Notes under the pieces: generated by a model
Databases searched by the model: none
What the model was told of the DNA's origin: nothing
Seen by the model: the letters and a program-made list of their open reading frames with translations, nothing else
Part shown: positions 8,631 through 20,510 of the stretch, piece by piece
Numbering within the stretch: the first letter of the stretch is position 1
How the letters are laid out: each line of letters opens with the position of its first letter
Position numbers and translations under genes: made by a program
Source of the DNA: Xiphydria camelus
Lineage: Eukaryota > Arthropoda > Insecta > Hymenoptera > Xiphydriidae
Length of the DNA: 64,000 bases
Assembly (NCBI GenBank): GCA_963678675.1
Contig: OY783194.1
Location: forward strand, 21,306,278 to 21,370,277
Reading direction: 5' to 3'

Positions 8631-10022
8631 TTATTCTGCCTCGTCATCGTCAAGGAGGTTCTTATCTAGTATATTCAACAAAAGTATCGTGTTTCCGTAT
8701 ATTATATTTATACACACGTCGATATTGATGGCAGAAATAAGATCGTACGGTATTTGCATTCCCGACAGGAGCGACGCGATATCGCTAACGATTTGAGTCA
8801 ATAAGTCTCTGGATATAACAATTCGTAAAACCTAGTCTCTCATTATTACACGTACATTAGCTGTCATCCGACACTTTACCATGTCCCTAAATATTACGAC
8901 ACTGCCATTTGGCGTAATTGTACGAAAAGGGGAAACAAAGATATCAAATTTCCTCAAAAAAATTGCTCCCTCTTACGGTGGACGAAATTTGACACAACGG
9001 TTCATACCGCTCGACATTATTGCTATCTAAGTAAAGCACTAATTTAGAATTAATCCCATCATCGGTCACATAATGACAAGGCGAGCGGTCTGTTTCGGCT
9101 AATCCAGGCTGCTAATGAGTTCGCTGCAGTCCCGCACCTTCCCGGAAAGGGCTAATTGCTGGACGAGTCGGAATAGATCGTTTTCCGCATACTTAAGGGG
9201 GAACGCCACTGTGACGGCCCGAAAAATGACCGTTCTTCGTGAATTTTTTTGAAAGGGTTAATAAATAGTTAAAGGGATGCGGTTTGTTGCATGCTATTAC
9301 GTAGACTTTCAACTTCATTTATGTACATTTTTATTTAAAAATATTGTAAATTGACAATGTTATTAACATGAATGTTACCCTCGAAAAAATGAACCGCCCT
9401 TGTCCCACGTGTTTCGGTATGAAGGATTATCTGGAAAAAAAAATTTTTTTTTAAATATCTATAAGAATGTGGCTATCGTTGTACGTAGGGTTTTTTCGCA
9501 AAATGCCGAAATATTGAAATTTTTCTTCGTTATTTTCGCAGTTTTTCGTATTCTAGCAGCTTGAAAAAATAGTAAAAATCAAAATTTCAAAAAACCCCTA
9601 CGTACAACGCGATAGCTATATACTTATAGATATTAAAATTTTTTTTCTTTTTTCAGATAATCCTTCATACCGAAATACGTGGGACAATGGGGAGGGCGGT
9701 TCATTTTTTCCGAGGGTAACATTCATGTTAATAACATTGTCAGTTTGGAATATTTTTAAATAAAAATGTTTACAAATGAAGCTGAAAGTTTACTTAATAG
9801 CATGCAACAAACCGCATCCCTTTAACTATTTATTAACCCTTTCAAAAAAATTCACGAAGAACGGTCATTTTTCGGGCCGTCACAGTGGCGTTCCCCCTTA
9901 ATCTGATAGTTACCGCTATACTTAGAAATAGTAAGTCTTCTTGTAGAGGGGAGAATGGCGAGTTCAAGAGATGACCGACCGGGGAAAGTTAATACCTGGC
10001 TTATCAGGTTTCGAGGATCGCT
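8631..10022 (-). pseudogene. Unit 3 minus-strand coding remnant
   Basis: Block B has a silent GTC to GTT change and the Thr-to-Ser codon; block C has Ile-to-Val and Ile-to-Thr changes relative to unit 1. The A run between blocks C and B is 7 rather than 8, which changes the frame relation but does not restore a continuous frame. Confidence 0.45.
9193..9901. mobile_element. Unit 3 fold-back element, 709 bases (most symmetric form)
   Basis: Shortest form: 6 T in the left-arm run and TTATC without the 3-base expansion. The left arm reads TTTTTGAAAGGGTT, matching the right arm better than in unit 1. The right arm reads CACGAAGAACGG, which also pairs exactly with the left arm. Confidence 0.85.
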
Positions 10023-10146
10023 TCAACATTCCATGCAGCCTGAACCCTCGTTATGACTAAGGCCGAACAACGGTACCCTTGCCCGCTAGATCCGGGACGC
10101 GGAAAATACCCAACGTAATCCCTTGTTCTAATACCAGTCACTCCTA

Positions 10147-10300
10147 GCCAATCAGGGCGCATCGTGTAAGTTTACGTCATCCTCATCCAGCCAATCCGGG
10201 CGTACCGCGTCAGCGCACGCTACCCCCACCCACACACCGCCTTACAACTACTGTTAGATGTAAGATATATAAACCGCGACCAAATGCATGTTAGTCAATG
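10147..10300 (+). promoter_or_regulatory. Unit 4 promoter
   Basis: Unchanged from unit 1; TATATAAA lies at 10266-10273 and the initiator A at 10297. Confidence 0.75.
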
Positions 10301-10580
10301 CATAACCGAAGTGTATCGCCGACCGTACACAGTGCAAGCGCTCTAGCTTTTATTCGGACGCTCATAATATCTCATACGCTCAGTCTCATATATTATCATC
10401 AGGGTAATCGATTCGCTGTACTTCGCGACTTCATCCAAAAGTGTGTTTGTGTGTATAACCAAGTGAACAGTGCTTCGTCCAGCATAGAGTATCCCCAGTG
10501 AAGCACATTCAGAAACAAAATCACCGCCGGGCGATAGTGAGAGCTCTGTAGCACCAGGACGGCGCAGTCAACCAACGCCG

Positions 10581-11870
10581 ATGGAAATATCTCTACCCGC
10601 TAAGCCTGAGAGGGCTTTGACGAAACGACAATTTCAGGCAGAGGCTGAACAGCGGCAATACTTCATGTTTTCCGACTACTACGCCTTGCTACGGATTTTC
10701 GAGTATCTCAACTTTCAGGACCTGCTGCGAGCGGCGAGAGTGTGTAGAATGTGGCGTGATCTCGCCGTGCATCCCTCGCTGTGGAGGACGGTGCGGATGA
10801 AGGGTAAGTGCGAGGTGACCGATTGGGACGGATTTGCGAAGGCGTTGAAGAGGTGCGGCACGCGACACTTGGATCTGAGTGAGATGGTGGTCGAGGAGGC
10901 GGAGTCCGACGCTATCTCGGAGAAATTCGTATCCGTAATATCAAGGTTTACGAATCTCGTTAAGCTGGAGCTGTTCCAGTGCCCTGCAAACGTCATCGAA
11001 GAAGTGATCGAGAACTGCCCGCAGTTGGAGGTGTTGAGTGCAATGTCGATAGAGCCCTGCTCTTCTTTGAATTTGAGCTCCGCCGGAAATCTGAAACGCT
11101 GTCAGGAGCTAAAATTGAGGGCGATAAACTGGATGTCCTTGGAGACGGGTCTCTCATCTTTGCAGACGCTGGCTCAGTTAACTCATTTTAGTCTGACGAC
11201 TGTGGAAGAACTCTACGGGTTTGAACTTGACATTTTAGAATCGTTAACAACCCTGGAAACGCTTGAACTCGGAAAGTGTTCCTACCTTCATAAAGAATTC
11301 GGCACGCGGGTACTTCCGAAATTGCACAATTTGAAACGTCTTAGACTGGAGAATGGATTATTCTTGTGCTGTACGTTCGAGATACTCGAGGGCGTGTCGA
11401 AGCTGAAAAATTTGAGTCAATTGGAATTAGTCAACTTCGAAGTGAAGAACGGCTTCGACAAATACTTGGCGAAATGCAAGAATATCAAAAGGCTACTGAT
11501 AATACCGATTTATACATCGAATTATGCCATGTCGAACAACATGATTCTCAGTGGCGTCATGGAGTTATCAAATAACTTAACGCACTTCGGCTGGGGTTTT
11601 GCCGACACGGGCGATTTTATACCGGTGTTAAAACCAATTCCGTACTTGAAGTCGATCGAGAATATAGAAGATGATAGTTTAGAGGAAGACGATCAGATGC
11701 TACCGAACCTGACGGATTCGCAAGTATACATTTTGCGATTGTCTCAACTGCGGAAGCTTCTCCTCACCGCGTTGCCAAAGACGCGGTTCGAAACCTTGGA
11801 AATTCCCTTCGACACCAAGTGGCAGCAGATTATTTCAGATTCTACCGCTCTCTCAGTAACCAAGAGATAG
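10581..11870 (+). CDS. Unit 4 F-box/LRR protein, 429 residues, V373M
   Basis: GTG to ATG at codon 373, at the end of the acidic stretch, gives DDQM in place of DDQV. The gene stops at TAG in codon 430. Otherwise identical to unit 3. The change is shared only with unit 7. Confidence 0.88.
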   Translation: MEISLPAKPERALTKRQFQAEAEQRQYFMFSDYYALLRIFEYLNFQDLLRAARVCRMWRDLAVHPSLWRTVRMKGKCEVTDWDGFAKALKRCGTRHLDLSEMVVEEAESDAISEKFVSVISRFTNLVKLELFQCPANVIEEVIENCPQLEVLSAMSIEPCSSLNLSSAGNLKRCQELKLRAINWMSLETGLSSLQTLAQLTHFSLTTVEELYGFELDILESLTTLETLELGKCSYLHKEFGTRVLPKLHNLKRLRLENGLFLCCTFEILEGVSKLKNLSQLELVNFEVKNGFDKYLAKCKNIKRLLIIPIYTSNYAMSNNMILSGVMELSNNLTHFGWGFADTGDFIPVLKPIPYLKSIENIEDDSLEEDDQMLPNLTDSQVYILRLSQLRKLLLTALPKTRFETLEIPFDTKWQQIISDSTALSVTKR

Positions 11871-11936
11871 ATAAAGTAATCGCTAAAGAATTCAAGGAAG
11901 CGAACGATGCGAGATGATTAACATTTTCTTTTAATT

Positions 11937-13334
11937 TTATTCTGCCTCGTCATCGTCAAGGAGGTTCTTATCTAGTATATTCAACAAAAGTATCGTGTTT
12001 CCGTATATTATATTTATACACACGTCGATATTGATGGCAGAAATAAGATCGTACGGTATTTGCATTCCCGACAGGAGCGACGCGATATCGCTAACGATTT
12101 GAGTCAATAAGTCTCTGGATATGACAATTCGTAAAACCTAGTCTCTCATTATTACACGTACATTAGCTGTCATCCGACACTTTACCATGTCCCTAAATAT
12201 TACGACACTGCCATTTGGCGTAATTGTACGAAAAGGGGAAACAAAGATATCAAATTTCCTTAAAAAAAATTGCTCCCTCTTACGGTGGACGAAATTTGAC
12301 ACAACGGTTCATACCGCTCGATATTATTGCTATCTAAGTAAAGCACTAATTTAGAATGAATCCCATCATCGGTCACATAATGACAAGGCGAGCGGTCTAT
12401 TTCGGCTAATCCAGGCTGCTAATGAGTTCGCTGCAGTCCCGCACCTTCCCGGAAAGGGCTAATTGCTGGACGAGTCGGAATAGATCGTTTTCCGCATACT
12501 TAAGGGGGAACGCCACTGTGACGGCCCGAAAAATGACCGTTCTTCGTGAATTTTTTTAAAAGGATTAATAAATAGTTAAAGGGATGCGGTTTGTTGCATG
12601 CTATTACGTAGACTTTCAACTTCATTTATGTACATTTTTATTTAAAAATATTGTAAATTGACAATGTTATTAACATGAATGTTACCCTCGAAAAAATGAA
12701 TCGCCCTTGTCCCACGTGTTTCGGTATGAAGGATTATTATCTGGAAAAAAAAATTTTTTTTTAAATATCTATAAGAATATGGCTATCGTTGTACGCAGGG
12801 TTTTTTTTCGCAAAATGCCGAAATATTGAAATTTTTCTTCGTTATTTTCGCAGTTTTTCGTATTCTAGCAGCTTGAAAAAATAGTAAAAATCAAAATTTC
12901 AAAAAACCCCTACGTACAACGCGATAGCTATATACTTATAGATATTAAAATTTTTTTTCTTTTTTCAGATAATCCTTCATACCGAAATACGTGGGACAAT
13001 GGGGAGGGCGGTTCATTTTTTCCGAGGGTAACATTCATGTTAATAACATTGTCAGTTTGGAATATTTTTAAATAAAAATGTTTACAAATGAAGCTGAAAG
13101 TTTACTTAATAGCATGCAACAAACCGCATCCCTTTAACTATTTATTAACCCTTTCAAAAAAATTCACGAAGAACGGTCATTTTTCGGGCCGTCACAGTGG
13201 CGTTCCCCCTTAATCTGATAGTTACCGCTATACTTAGAAATAGTAAGTCTTCTTGTAGAGGGGAGAATGGCGAGTTCAAGAGATGACCGACCGGGGAAAG
13301 TTAATACCTGGCTTATCAGGTTTCGAGGATCGCT
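11937..13334 (-). pseudogene. Unit 4 minus-strand coding remnant
   Basis: Has the 8-A run. A private T-to-G at about 12358 changes an Asn codon to His in block C. The terminal stop and the internal TAG are kept. Confidence 0.45.
12500..13213. mobile_element. Unit 4 fold-back element, 714 bases
   Basis: Left arm of the unit 1 type (AAAAGGATT, TTATTATC) with a rare C in GTACGCAGGG that is shared with unit 7. The right arm has CACGAAGAACGG as in unit 3. Confidence 0.85.
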
Positions 13335-13458
13335 TCAACATTCCATGCAGCCTGAACCCTCGTTATGACTAAGGCCGAACAACGGTACCCTTGCCCGCTA
13401 GATCCGGGACGCGGAAAATACCCAACGTAATCCCTTGTTCTAATACCAGTCACTCCTA

Positions 13459-13612
13459 GCCAATCAGGGCGCATCGTGTAAGTTTACGTCATCCTCATCC
13501 AGCCAATCCGGGCGTACCGCGTCAGCGCACGCTACCCCCACCCACACACCGCCTTACAACTACTGTTAGATGTAAGATATATAAACCGCGACCAAATGCA
13601 TGTTAGTCAATG
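13459..13612 (+). promoter_or_regulatory. Unit 5 promoter
   Basis: Unchanged from unit 1; TATATAAA lies at 13578-13585 and the initiator A at 13609. Confidence 0.75.
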
Positions 13613-13892
13613 CATAACCGAAGTGTATCGCCGACCGTACACAGTGCAAGCGCTCTAGCTTTTATTCGGACGCTCATAATATCTCATACGCTCAGTCTCA
13701 TATATTATCATCAGGGTAATCGATTCGCTGTACTTCGCGACTTCATCCAAAAGTGTGTTTGTGTGTATAACCAAGTGAACAGTGCTTCGTCCAGCATAGA
13801 GTATCCCCAGTGAAGCACATTCAGAAACAAAATCACCGCCGGGCGATAGTGAGAGCTCTGTAGCACCAGGACGGCGCAGTCAACCAACGCCG

Positions 13893-15191
13893 ATGGAAAT
13901 ATCTCTACCCGCTAAGCCTGAGAGGGCTTTGACGAAACGACAATTTCAGGCAGAGGCTGAACAGCGGCAATACTTCATGTTTTCCGACTACTACGCCTTG
14001 CTACGGATTTTCGAGTATCTCAACTTTCAGGACCTGCTGCGAGCGGCGAGAGTGTGTAGAATGTGGCGTGATCTCGCCGTGCATCCCTCGCTGTGGAGGA
14101 CGGTGCGGATGAAGGGTAAGTGCGAGGTGACCGATTGGGACGGATTTGCGAAGGCGTTGAAGAGGTGCGGCACGCGACACTTGGATCTGAGTGAGATGGT
14201 GGTCGAGGAGGCGGAGTCCGACGCTATCTCGGAGAAATTCGTATCCGTAATATCAAGGTTTACGAATCTCGTTAAGCTGGAGCTGTTCCAGTGCCCTGCA
14301 AACGTCATCGAAGAAGTGATCGAGAACTGCCCGCAGTTGGAGGTGTTGAGTGCAATGTCGATAGAGCCCTGCTCTTCTTTGAATTTGAGCTCCGCCGGAA
14401 ATCTGAAACGCTGTCAGGAGCTAAAATTGAGGGCGATAAACTGGATGTCCTTGGAGACGGGTCTCTCATCTTTGCAGACGCTGGCTCAGTTAACTCATTT
14501 TAGTCTGACGACTGTGGAAGAACTCTACGGGTTTGAACTTGACATTTTAGAATCGTTAACAACCCTGGAAACGCTTGAACTCGGAAAGTGTTCCTACCTT
14601 CATAAAGAATTCGGCACGCGGGTACTTCCGAAATTGCACAATTTGAAACGTCTTAGACTGGAGAATGGATTATTCTTGTGCTGTACGTTCGAGATACTCG
14701 AGGGCGTGTCGAAGCTGAAAAATTTGAGTCAATTGGAATTAGTCAACTTCGAAGTGAAGAACGGCTTCGACAAATACTTGGCGAAATGCAAGAATATCAA
14801 AAGGCTACTGATAATACCGATTTATACATCGAATTATGCCATGTCGAACAACATGATTCTCAGTGGCGTCATGGAGTTATCAAATAACTTAACGCACTTC
14901 GGCTGGGGTTTTGCCGACACGGGCGATTTTATACCGGTGTTAAAACCAATTCCGTACTTGAAGTCGATCGAGAATATAGAAGATGATAGTTTAGAGGAAG
15001 ACGATCAGGTGCTACCGAACCTGACGGATTCGCAAGTATACATTTTGCGATTGTCTCAACTGCGGAAGCTTCTCCTCACCGCGTTGCCAAAGACGCGGTT
15101 CGAAACCTTGGAAATTCCCTTCGACACCAAGTGGCAGCAGATTATTTCAGATTCTACCGCTCTCTCAGTAACCAAGAGACAGATAAAGTAA
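13893..15191 (+). CDS. Unit 5 F-box/LRR protein, 432 residues
   Basis: Protein identical to unit 1, with CAG at codon 430. Downstream, the unit differs from units 1 and 2 by a C in CGCTAACG, so it is a relative of the 432-residue class, not an exact copy. Confidence 0.88.
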   Translation: MEISLPAKPERALTKRQFQAEAEQRQYFMFSDYYALLRIFEYLNFQDLLRAARVCRMWRDLAVHPSLWRTVRMKGKCEVTDWDGFAKALKRCGTRHLDLSEMVVEEAESDAISEKFVSVISRFTNLVKLELFQCPANVIEEVIENCPQLEVLSAMSIEPCSSLNLSSAGNLKRCQELKLRAINWMSLETGLSSLQTLAQLTHFSLTTVEELYGFELDILESLTTLETLELGKCSYLHKEFGTRVLPKLHNLKRLRLENGLFLCCTFEILEGVSKLKNLSQLELVNFEVKNGFDKYLAKCKNIKRLLIIPIYTSNYAMSNNMILSGVMELSNNLTHFGWGFADTGDFIPVLKPIPYLKSIENIEDDSLEEDDQVLPNLTDSQVYILRLSQLRKLLLTALPKTRFETLEIPFDTKWQQIISDSTALSVTKRQIK

Positions 15192-15248
15192 TCGCTAAAG
15201 AATTCAAGGAAGCGAACGATGCGAGATGATTAACATTTTCTTTTAATT

Positions 15249-16646
15249 TTATTCTGCCTCGTCATCGTCAAGGAGGTTCTTATCTAGTATATTCAACAAA
15301 AGTATCGTGTTTCCGTATATTATATTTATACACACGTCGATATTGATGGCAGAAATAAGATCGTACGGTATTTGCATTCCCGACAGGAGCGACGCGATAT
15401 CGCTAACGATTTGAGTCAATAAGTCTCTGGATATGACAATTCGTAAAACCTAGTCTCTCATTATTACACGTACATTAGCTGTCATCCGACACTTTACCAT
15501 GTCCCTAAATATTACGACACTGCCATTTGGCGTAATTGTACGAAAAGGGGAAACAAAGATATCAAATTTCCTTAAAAAAAATTGCTCCCTCTTACGGTGG
15601 ACGAAATTTGACACAACGGTTCATACCGCTCGATATTATTGCTATCTAAGTAAAGCACTAATTTAGAATTAATCCCATCATCGGTCACATAATGACAAGG
15701 CGAGCGGTCTATTTCGGCTAATCCAGGCTGCTAATGAGTTCGCTGCAGTCCCGCACCTTCCCGGAAAGGGCTAATTGCTGGACGAGTCGGAATAGATCGT
15801 TTTCCGCATACTTAAGGGGGAACGCCACTGTGACGGCCCGAAAAATGACCGTTCTTCGTGAATTTTTTTAAAAGGATTAATAAATAGTTAAAGGGATGCG
15901 GTTTGTTGCATGCTATTACGTAGACTTTCAACTTCATTTATGTACATTTTTATTTAAAAATATTGTAAATTGACAATGTTATTAACATGAATGTTACCCT
16001 CGAAAAAATGAATCGCCCTTGTCCCACGTGTTTCGGTATGAAGGATTATTATCTGGAAAAAAAAATTTTTTTTTAAATATCTATAAGAATATGGCTATCG
16101 TTGTACGTAGGGTTTTTTTTCGCAAAATGCCGAAATATTGAAATTTTTCTTCGTTATTTTCGCAGTTTTTCGTATTCTAGCAGCTTGAAAAAATAGTAAA
16201 AATCAAAATTTCAAAAAACCCCTACGTACAACGCGATAGCTATATACTTATAGATATTAAATTTTTTTTTCTTTTTTCAGATAATCCTTCATACCGAAAT
16301 ACGTGGGACAATGGGGAGGGCGGTTCATTTTTTCCGAGGGTAACATTCATGTTAATAACATTGTCAGTTTGGAATATTTTTAAATAAAAATGTTTACAAA
16401 TGAAGCTGAAAGTTTACTTAATAGCATGCAACAAACCGCATCCCTTTAACTATTTATTAACCCTTTCAAAAAAATTCACGAAAAACGGTCATTTTTCGGG
16501 CCGTCACAGTGGCGTTCCCCCTTAATCTGATAGTTACCGCTATACTTAGAAATAGTAAGTCTTCTTGTAGAGGGGAGAATGGCGAGTTCAAGAGATGACC
16601 GACCGGGGAAAGTTAATACCTGGCTTATCAGGTTTCGAGGATCGCT
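15249..16646 (-). pseudogene. Unit 5 minus-strand coding remnant
   Basis: 8-A run as in unit 1, but with the AGC (Ser) codon in block B. The fold-back element splits block A as elsewhere. Confidence 0.45.
15812..16525. mobile_element. Unit 5 fold-back element, 714 bases
   Basis: Same form as the unit 1 element in both arms, with CACGAAAAACGG in the right arm. Confidence 0.85.
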
Positions 16647-16770
16647 TCAACATTCCATGCAGCCTGAACCCTCGTTATGACTAAGGCCGAACAACGGTAC
16701 CCTTGCCCGCTAGATCCGGGACGCGGAAAATACCCAACGTAATCCCTTGTTCTAATACCAGTCACTCCTA

Positions 16771-16924
16771 GCCAATCAGGGCGCATCGTGTAAGTTTACG
16801 TCATCCTCATCCAGCCAATCCGGGCGTACCGCGTCAGCGCACGCTACCCCCACCCACACACCGCCTTACAACTACTGTTAGATGTAAGATATATAAACCG
16901 CGACCAAATGCATGTTAGTCAATG
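16771..16924 (+). promoter_or_regulatory. Unit 6 promoter
   Basis: Unchanged from unit 1; TATATAAA lies at 16890-16897 and the initiator A at 16921. Confidence 0.75.
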
Positions 16925-17204
16925 CATAACCGAAGTGTATCGCCGACCGTACACAGTGCAAGCGCTCTAGCTTTTATTCGGACGCTCATAATATCTCATA
17001 CGCTCAGTCTCATATATTATCATCAGGGTAATCGATTCGCTGTACTTCGCGACTTCATCCAAAAGTGTGTTTGTGTGTATAACCAAGTGAACAGTGCTTC
17101 GTCCAGCATAGAGTATCCCCAGTGAAGCACATTCAGAAACAAAATCACCGCCGGGCGATAGTGAGAGCTCTGTAGCACCAGGACGGCGCAGTCAACCAAC
17201 GCCG

Positions 17205-18494
17205 ATGGAAATATCTCTACCCGCTAAGCCTGAGAGGGCTTTGACGAAACGACAATTTCAGGCAGAGGCTGAACAGCGGCAATACTTCATGTTTTCCGAC
17301 TACTACGCCTTGCTACGGATTTTCGAGTATCTCAACTTTCAGGACCTGCTGCGAGCGGCGAGAGTGTGTAGAATGTGGCGTGATCTCGCCGTGCATCCCT
17401 CGCTGTGGAGGACGGTGCGGATGAAGGGTAAGTGCGAGGTGACCGATTGGGACGGATTTGCGAAGGCGTTGAAGAGGTGCGGCACGCGACACTTGGATCT
17501 GAGTGAGATGGTGGTCGAGGAGGCGGAGTCCGACGCTATCTCGGAGAAATTCGTATCCGTAATATCAAGGTTTACGAATCTCGTTAAGCTGGAGCTGTTC
17601 CAGTGCCCTGCAAACGTCATCGAAGAAGTGATCGAGAACTGCCCGCAGTTGGAGGTGTTGAGTGCAATGTCGATAGAGCCCTGCTCTTCTTTGAATTTGA
17701 GCTCCGCCGGAAATCTGAAACGCTGTCAGGAGCTAAAATTGAGGGCGATAAACTGGATGTCCTTGGAGACGGGTCTCTCATCTTTGCAGACGCTGGCTCA
17801 GTTAACTCATTTTAGTCTGACGACTGTGGAAGAACTCTACGGGTTTGAACTTGACATTTTAGAATCGTTAACAACCCTGGAAACGCTTGAACTCGGAAAG
17901 TGTTCCTACCTTCATAAAGAATTCGGCACGCGGGTACTTCCGAAATTGCACAATTTGAAACGTCTTAGACTGGAGAATGGATTATTCTTGTGCTGTACGT
18001 TCGAGATACTCGAGGGCGTGTCGAAGCTGAAAAATTTGAGTCAATTGGAATTAGTCAACTTCGAAGTGAAGAACGGCTTCGACAAATACTTGGCGAAATG
18101 CAAGAATATCAAAAGGCTACTGATAATACCGATTTATACATCGAATTATGCCATGTCGAACAACATGATTCTCAGTGGCGTCATGGAGTTATCAAATAAC
18201 TTAACGCACTTCGGCTGGGGTTTTGCCGACACGGGCGATTTTATACCGGTGTTAAAACCAATTCCGTACTTGAAGTCGATCGAGAATATAGAAGATGATA
18301 GTTTAGAGGAAGACGATCAGGTGCTACCGAACCTGACGGATTCGCAAGTATACATTTTGCGATTGTCTCAACTGCGGAAGCTTCTCCTCACCGCGTTGCC
18401 AAAGACGCGGTTCGAAACCTTGGAAATTCCCTTCGACACCAAGTGGCAGCAGATTATTTCAGATTCTACCGCTCTCTCAGTAACCAAGAGATAG
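17205..18494 (+). CDS. Unit 6 F-box/LRR protein, 429 residues
   Basis: Identical to the unit 3 protein, ending at TAG in codon 430. The unit also shares the 3306-base length and downstream markers of unit 3. Confidence 0.88.
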   Translation: MEISLPAKPERALTKRQFQAEAEQRQYFMFSDYYALLRIFEYLNFQDLLRAARVCRMWRDLAVHPSLWRTVRMKGKCEVTDWDGFAKALKRCGTRHLDLSEMVVEEAESDAISEKFVSVISRFTNLVKLELFQCPANVIEEVIENCPQLEVLSAMSIEPCSSLNLSSAGNLKRCQELKLRAINWMSLETGLSSLQTLAQLTHFSLTTVEELYGFELDILESLTTLETLELGKCSYLHKEFGTRVLPKLHNLKRLRLENGLFLCCTFEILEGVSKLKNLSQLELVNFEVKNGFDKYLAKCKNIKRLLIIPIYTSNYAMSNNMILSGVMELSNNLTHFGWGFADTGDFIPVLKPIPYLKSIENIEDDSLEEDDQVLPNLTDSQVYILRLSQLRKLLLTALPKTRFETLEIPFDTKWQQIISDSTALSVTKR

Positions 18495-18560
18495 ATAAAG
18501 TAATCGCTAAAGAATTCAAGGAAGCGAACGATGCGAGATGATTAACATTTTCTTTTAATT

Positions 18561-19952
18561 TTATTCTGCCTCGTCATCGTCAAGGAGGTTCTTATCTAGT
18601 ATATTCAACAAAAGTATCGTGTTTCCGTATATTATATTTATACACACGTCGATATTGATGGCAGAAATAAGATCGTACGGTATTTGCATTCCCGACAGGA
18701 GCGACGCGATATCGCTAACGATTTGAGTCAATAAGTCTCTGGATATAACAATTCGTAAAACCTAGTCTCTCATTATTACACGTACATTAGCTGTCATCCG
18801 ACACTTTACCATGTCCCTAAATATTACGACACTGCCATTTGGCGTAATTGTACGAAAAGGGGAAACAAAGATATCAAATTTCCTCAAAAAAATTGCTCCC
18901 TCTTACGGTGGACGAAATTTGACACAACGGTTCATACCGCTCGACATTATTGCTATCTAAGTAAAGCACTAATTTAGAATTAATCCCATCATCGGTCACA
19001 TAATGACAAGGCGAGCGGTCTGTTTCGGCTAATCCAGGCTGCTAATGAGTTCGCTGCAGTCCCGCACCTTCCCGGAAAGGGCTAATTGCTGGACGAGTCG
19101 GAATAGATCGTTTTCCGCATACTTAAGGGGGAACGCCACTGTGACGGCCCGAAAAATGACCGTTCTTCGTGAATTTTTTTGAAAGGGTTAATAAATAGTT
19201 AAAGGGATGCGGTTTGTTGCATGCTATTACGTAGACTTTCAACTTCATTTATGTACATTTTTATTTAAAAATATTGTAAATTGACAATGTTATTAACATG
19301 AATGTTACCCTCGAAAAAATGAACCGCCCTTGTCCCACGTGTTTCGGTATGAAGGATTATCTGGAAAAAAAAATTTTTTTTTAAATATCTATAAGAATGT
19401 GGCTATCGTTGTACGTAGGGTTTTTTCGCAAAATGCCGAAATATTGAAATTTTTCTTCGTTATTTTCGCAGTTTTTCGTATTCTAGCAGCTTGAAAAAAT
19501 AGTAAAAATCAAAATTTCAAAAAACCCCTACGTACAACGCGATAGCTATATACTTATAGATATTAAAATTTTTTTTCTTTTTTCAGATAATCCTTCATAC
19601 CGAAATACGTGGGACAATGGGGAGGGTGGTTCATTTTTTCCGAGGGTAACATTCATGTTAATAACATTGTCAGTTTGGAATATTTTTAAATAAAAATGTT
19701 TACAAATGAAGCTGAAAGTTTACTTAATAGCATGCAACAAACCGCATCCCTTTAACTATTTATTAACCCTTTCAAAAAAATTCACGAAAAACGGTCATTT
19801 TTCGGGCCGTCACAGTGGCGTTCCCCCTTAACCTGATAGTTACCGCTATACTTAGAAATAGTAAGTCTTCTTGTAGAGGGGAGAATGGCGAGTTCAAGAG
19901 ATGACCGACCGGGGAAAGTTAATACCTGGCTTATCAGGTTTAGAGGATCGCT
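18561..19952 (-). pseudogene. Unit 6 minus-strand coding remnant
   Basis: Same block B and C variants and 7-A run as unit 3. Private changes at 19832 (T to C, Ile to Val in block A) and 19942 (C to A, Arg to Leu) show no sign of constraint. Confidence 0.45.
19123..19831. mobile_element. Unit 6 fold-back element, 709 bases
   Basis: Left arm as in unit 3 (6 T, TTATC, GAAAGGGTT). The right arm differs by GGAGGGTGG near 19625 and CACGAAAAACGG. Confidence 0.85.
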
Positions 19953-20076
19953 TCAACATTCCATGCAGCCTGAACCCTCGTTATGACTAAGGCCGAACAA
20001 CGGTACCCTTGCCCGCTAGATCCGGGACGCGGAAAATACCCAACGTAATCCCTTGTTCTAATACCAGTCACTCCTA

Positions 20077-20230
20077 GCCAATCAGGGCGCATCGTGTAAG
20101 TTTACGTCATCCTCATCCAGCCAATCCGGGCGTACCGCGTCAGCGCACGCTAGCCCCACCCACACACCGCCTTACAACTACTGTTAGATGTAAGATATAT
20201 AAACCGCGACCAAATGCATGTTAGTCAATG
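20077..20230 (+). promoter_or_regulatory. Unit 7 promoter, with a variant in the C-rich stretch
   Basis: C to G at 20153 turns CTACCCCCAC into CTAGCCCCAC, breaking the C-rich stretch upstream of TATATAAA (20196-20203). The same change occurs in unit 12. Both units also share C to G in the leader (20289 here). Confidence 0.75.
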
Positions 20231-20510
20231 CATAACCGAAGTGTATCGCCGACCGTACACAGTGCAAGCGCTCTAGCTTTTATTCGGAGGCTCATAATAT
20301 CTCATACGCTCAGTCTCATATATTATCATCAGGGTAATCGATTCGCTGTACTTCGCGACTTCATCCAAAAGTGTGTTTGTGTGTATAACCAAGTGAACAG
20401 TGCTTCGTCCAGCATAGAGTATCCCCAGTGAAGCACATTCAGAAACAAAATCACCGCCGGGCGATAGTGAGAGCTCTGTAGCACCAGGACGGCGCAGTCA
20501 ACCAACGCCG

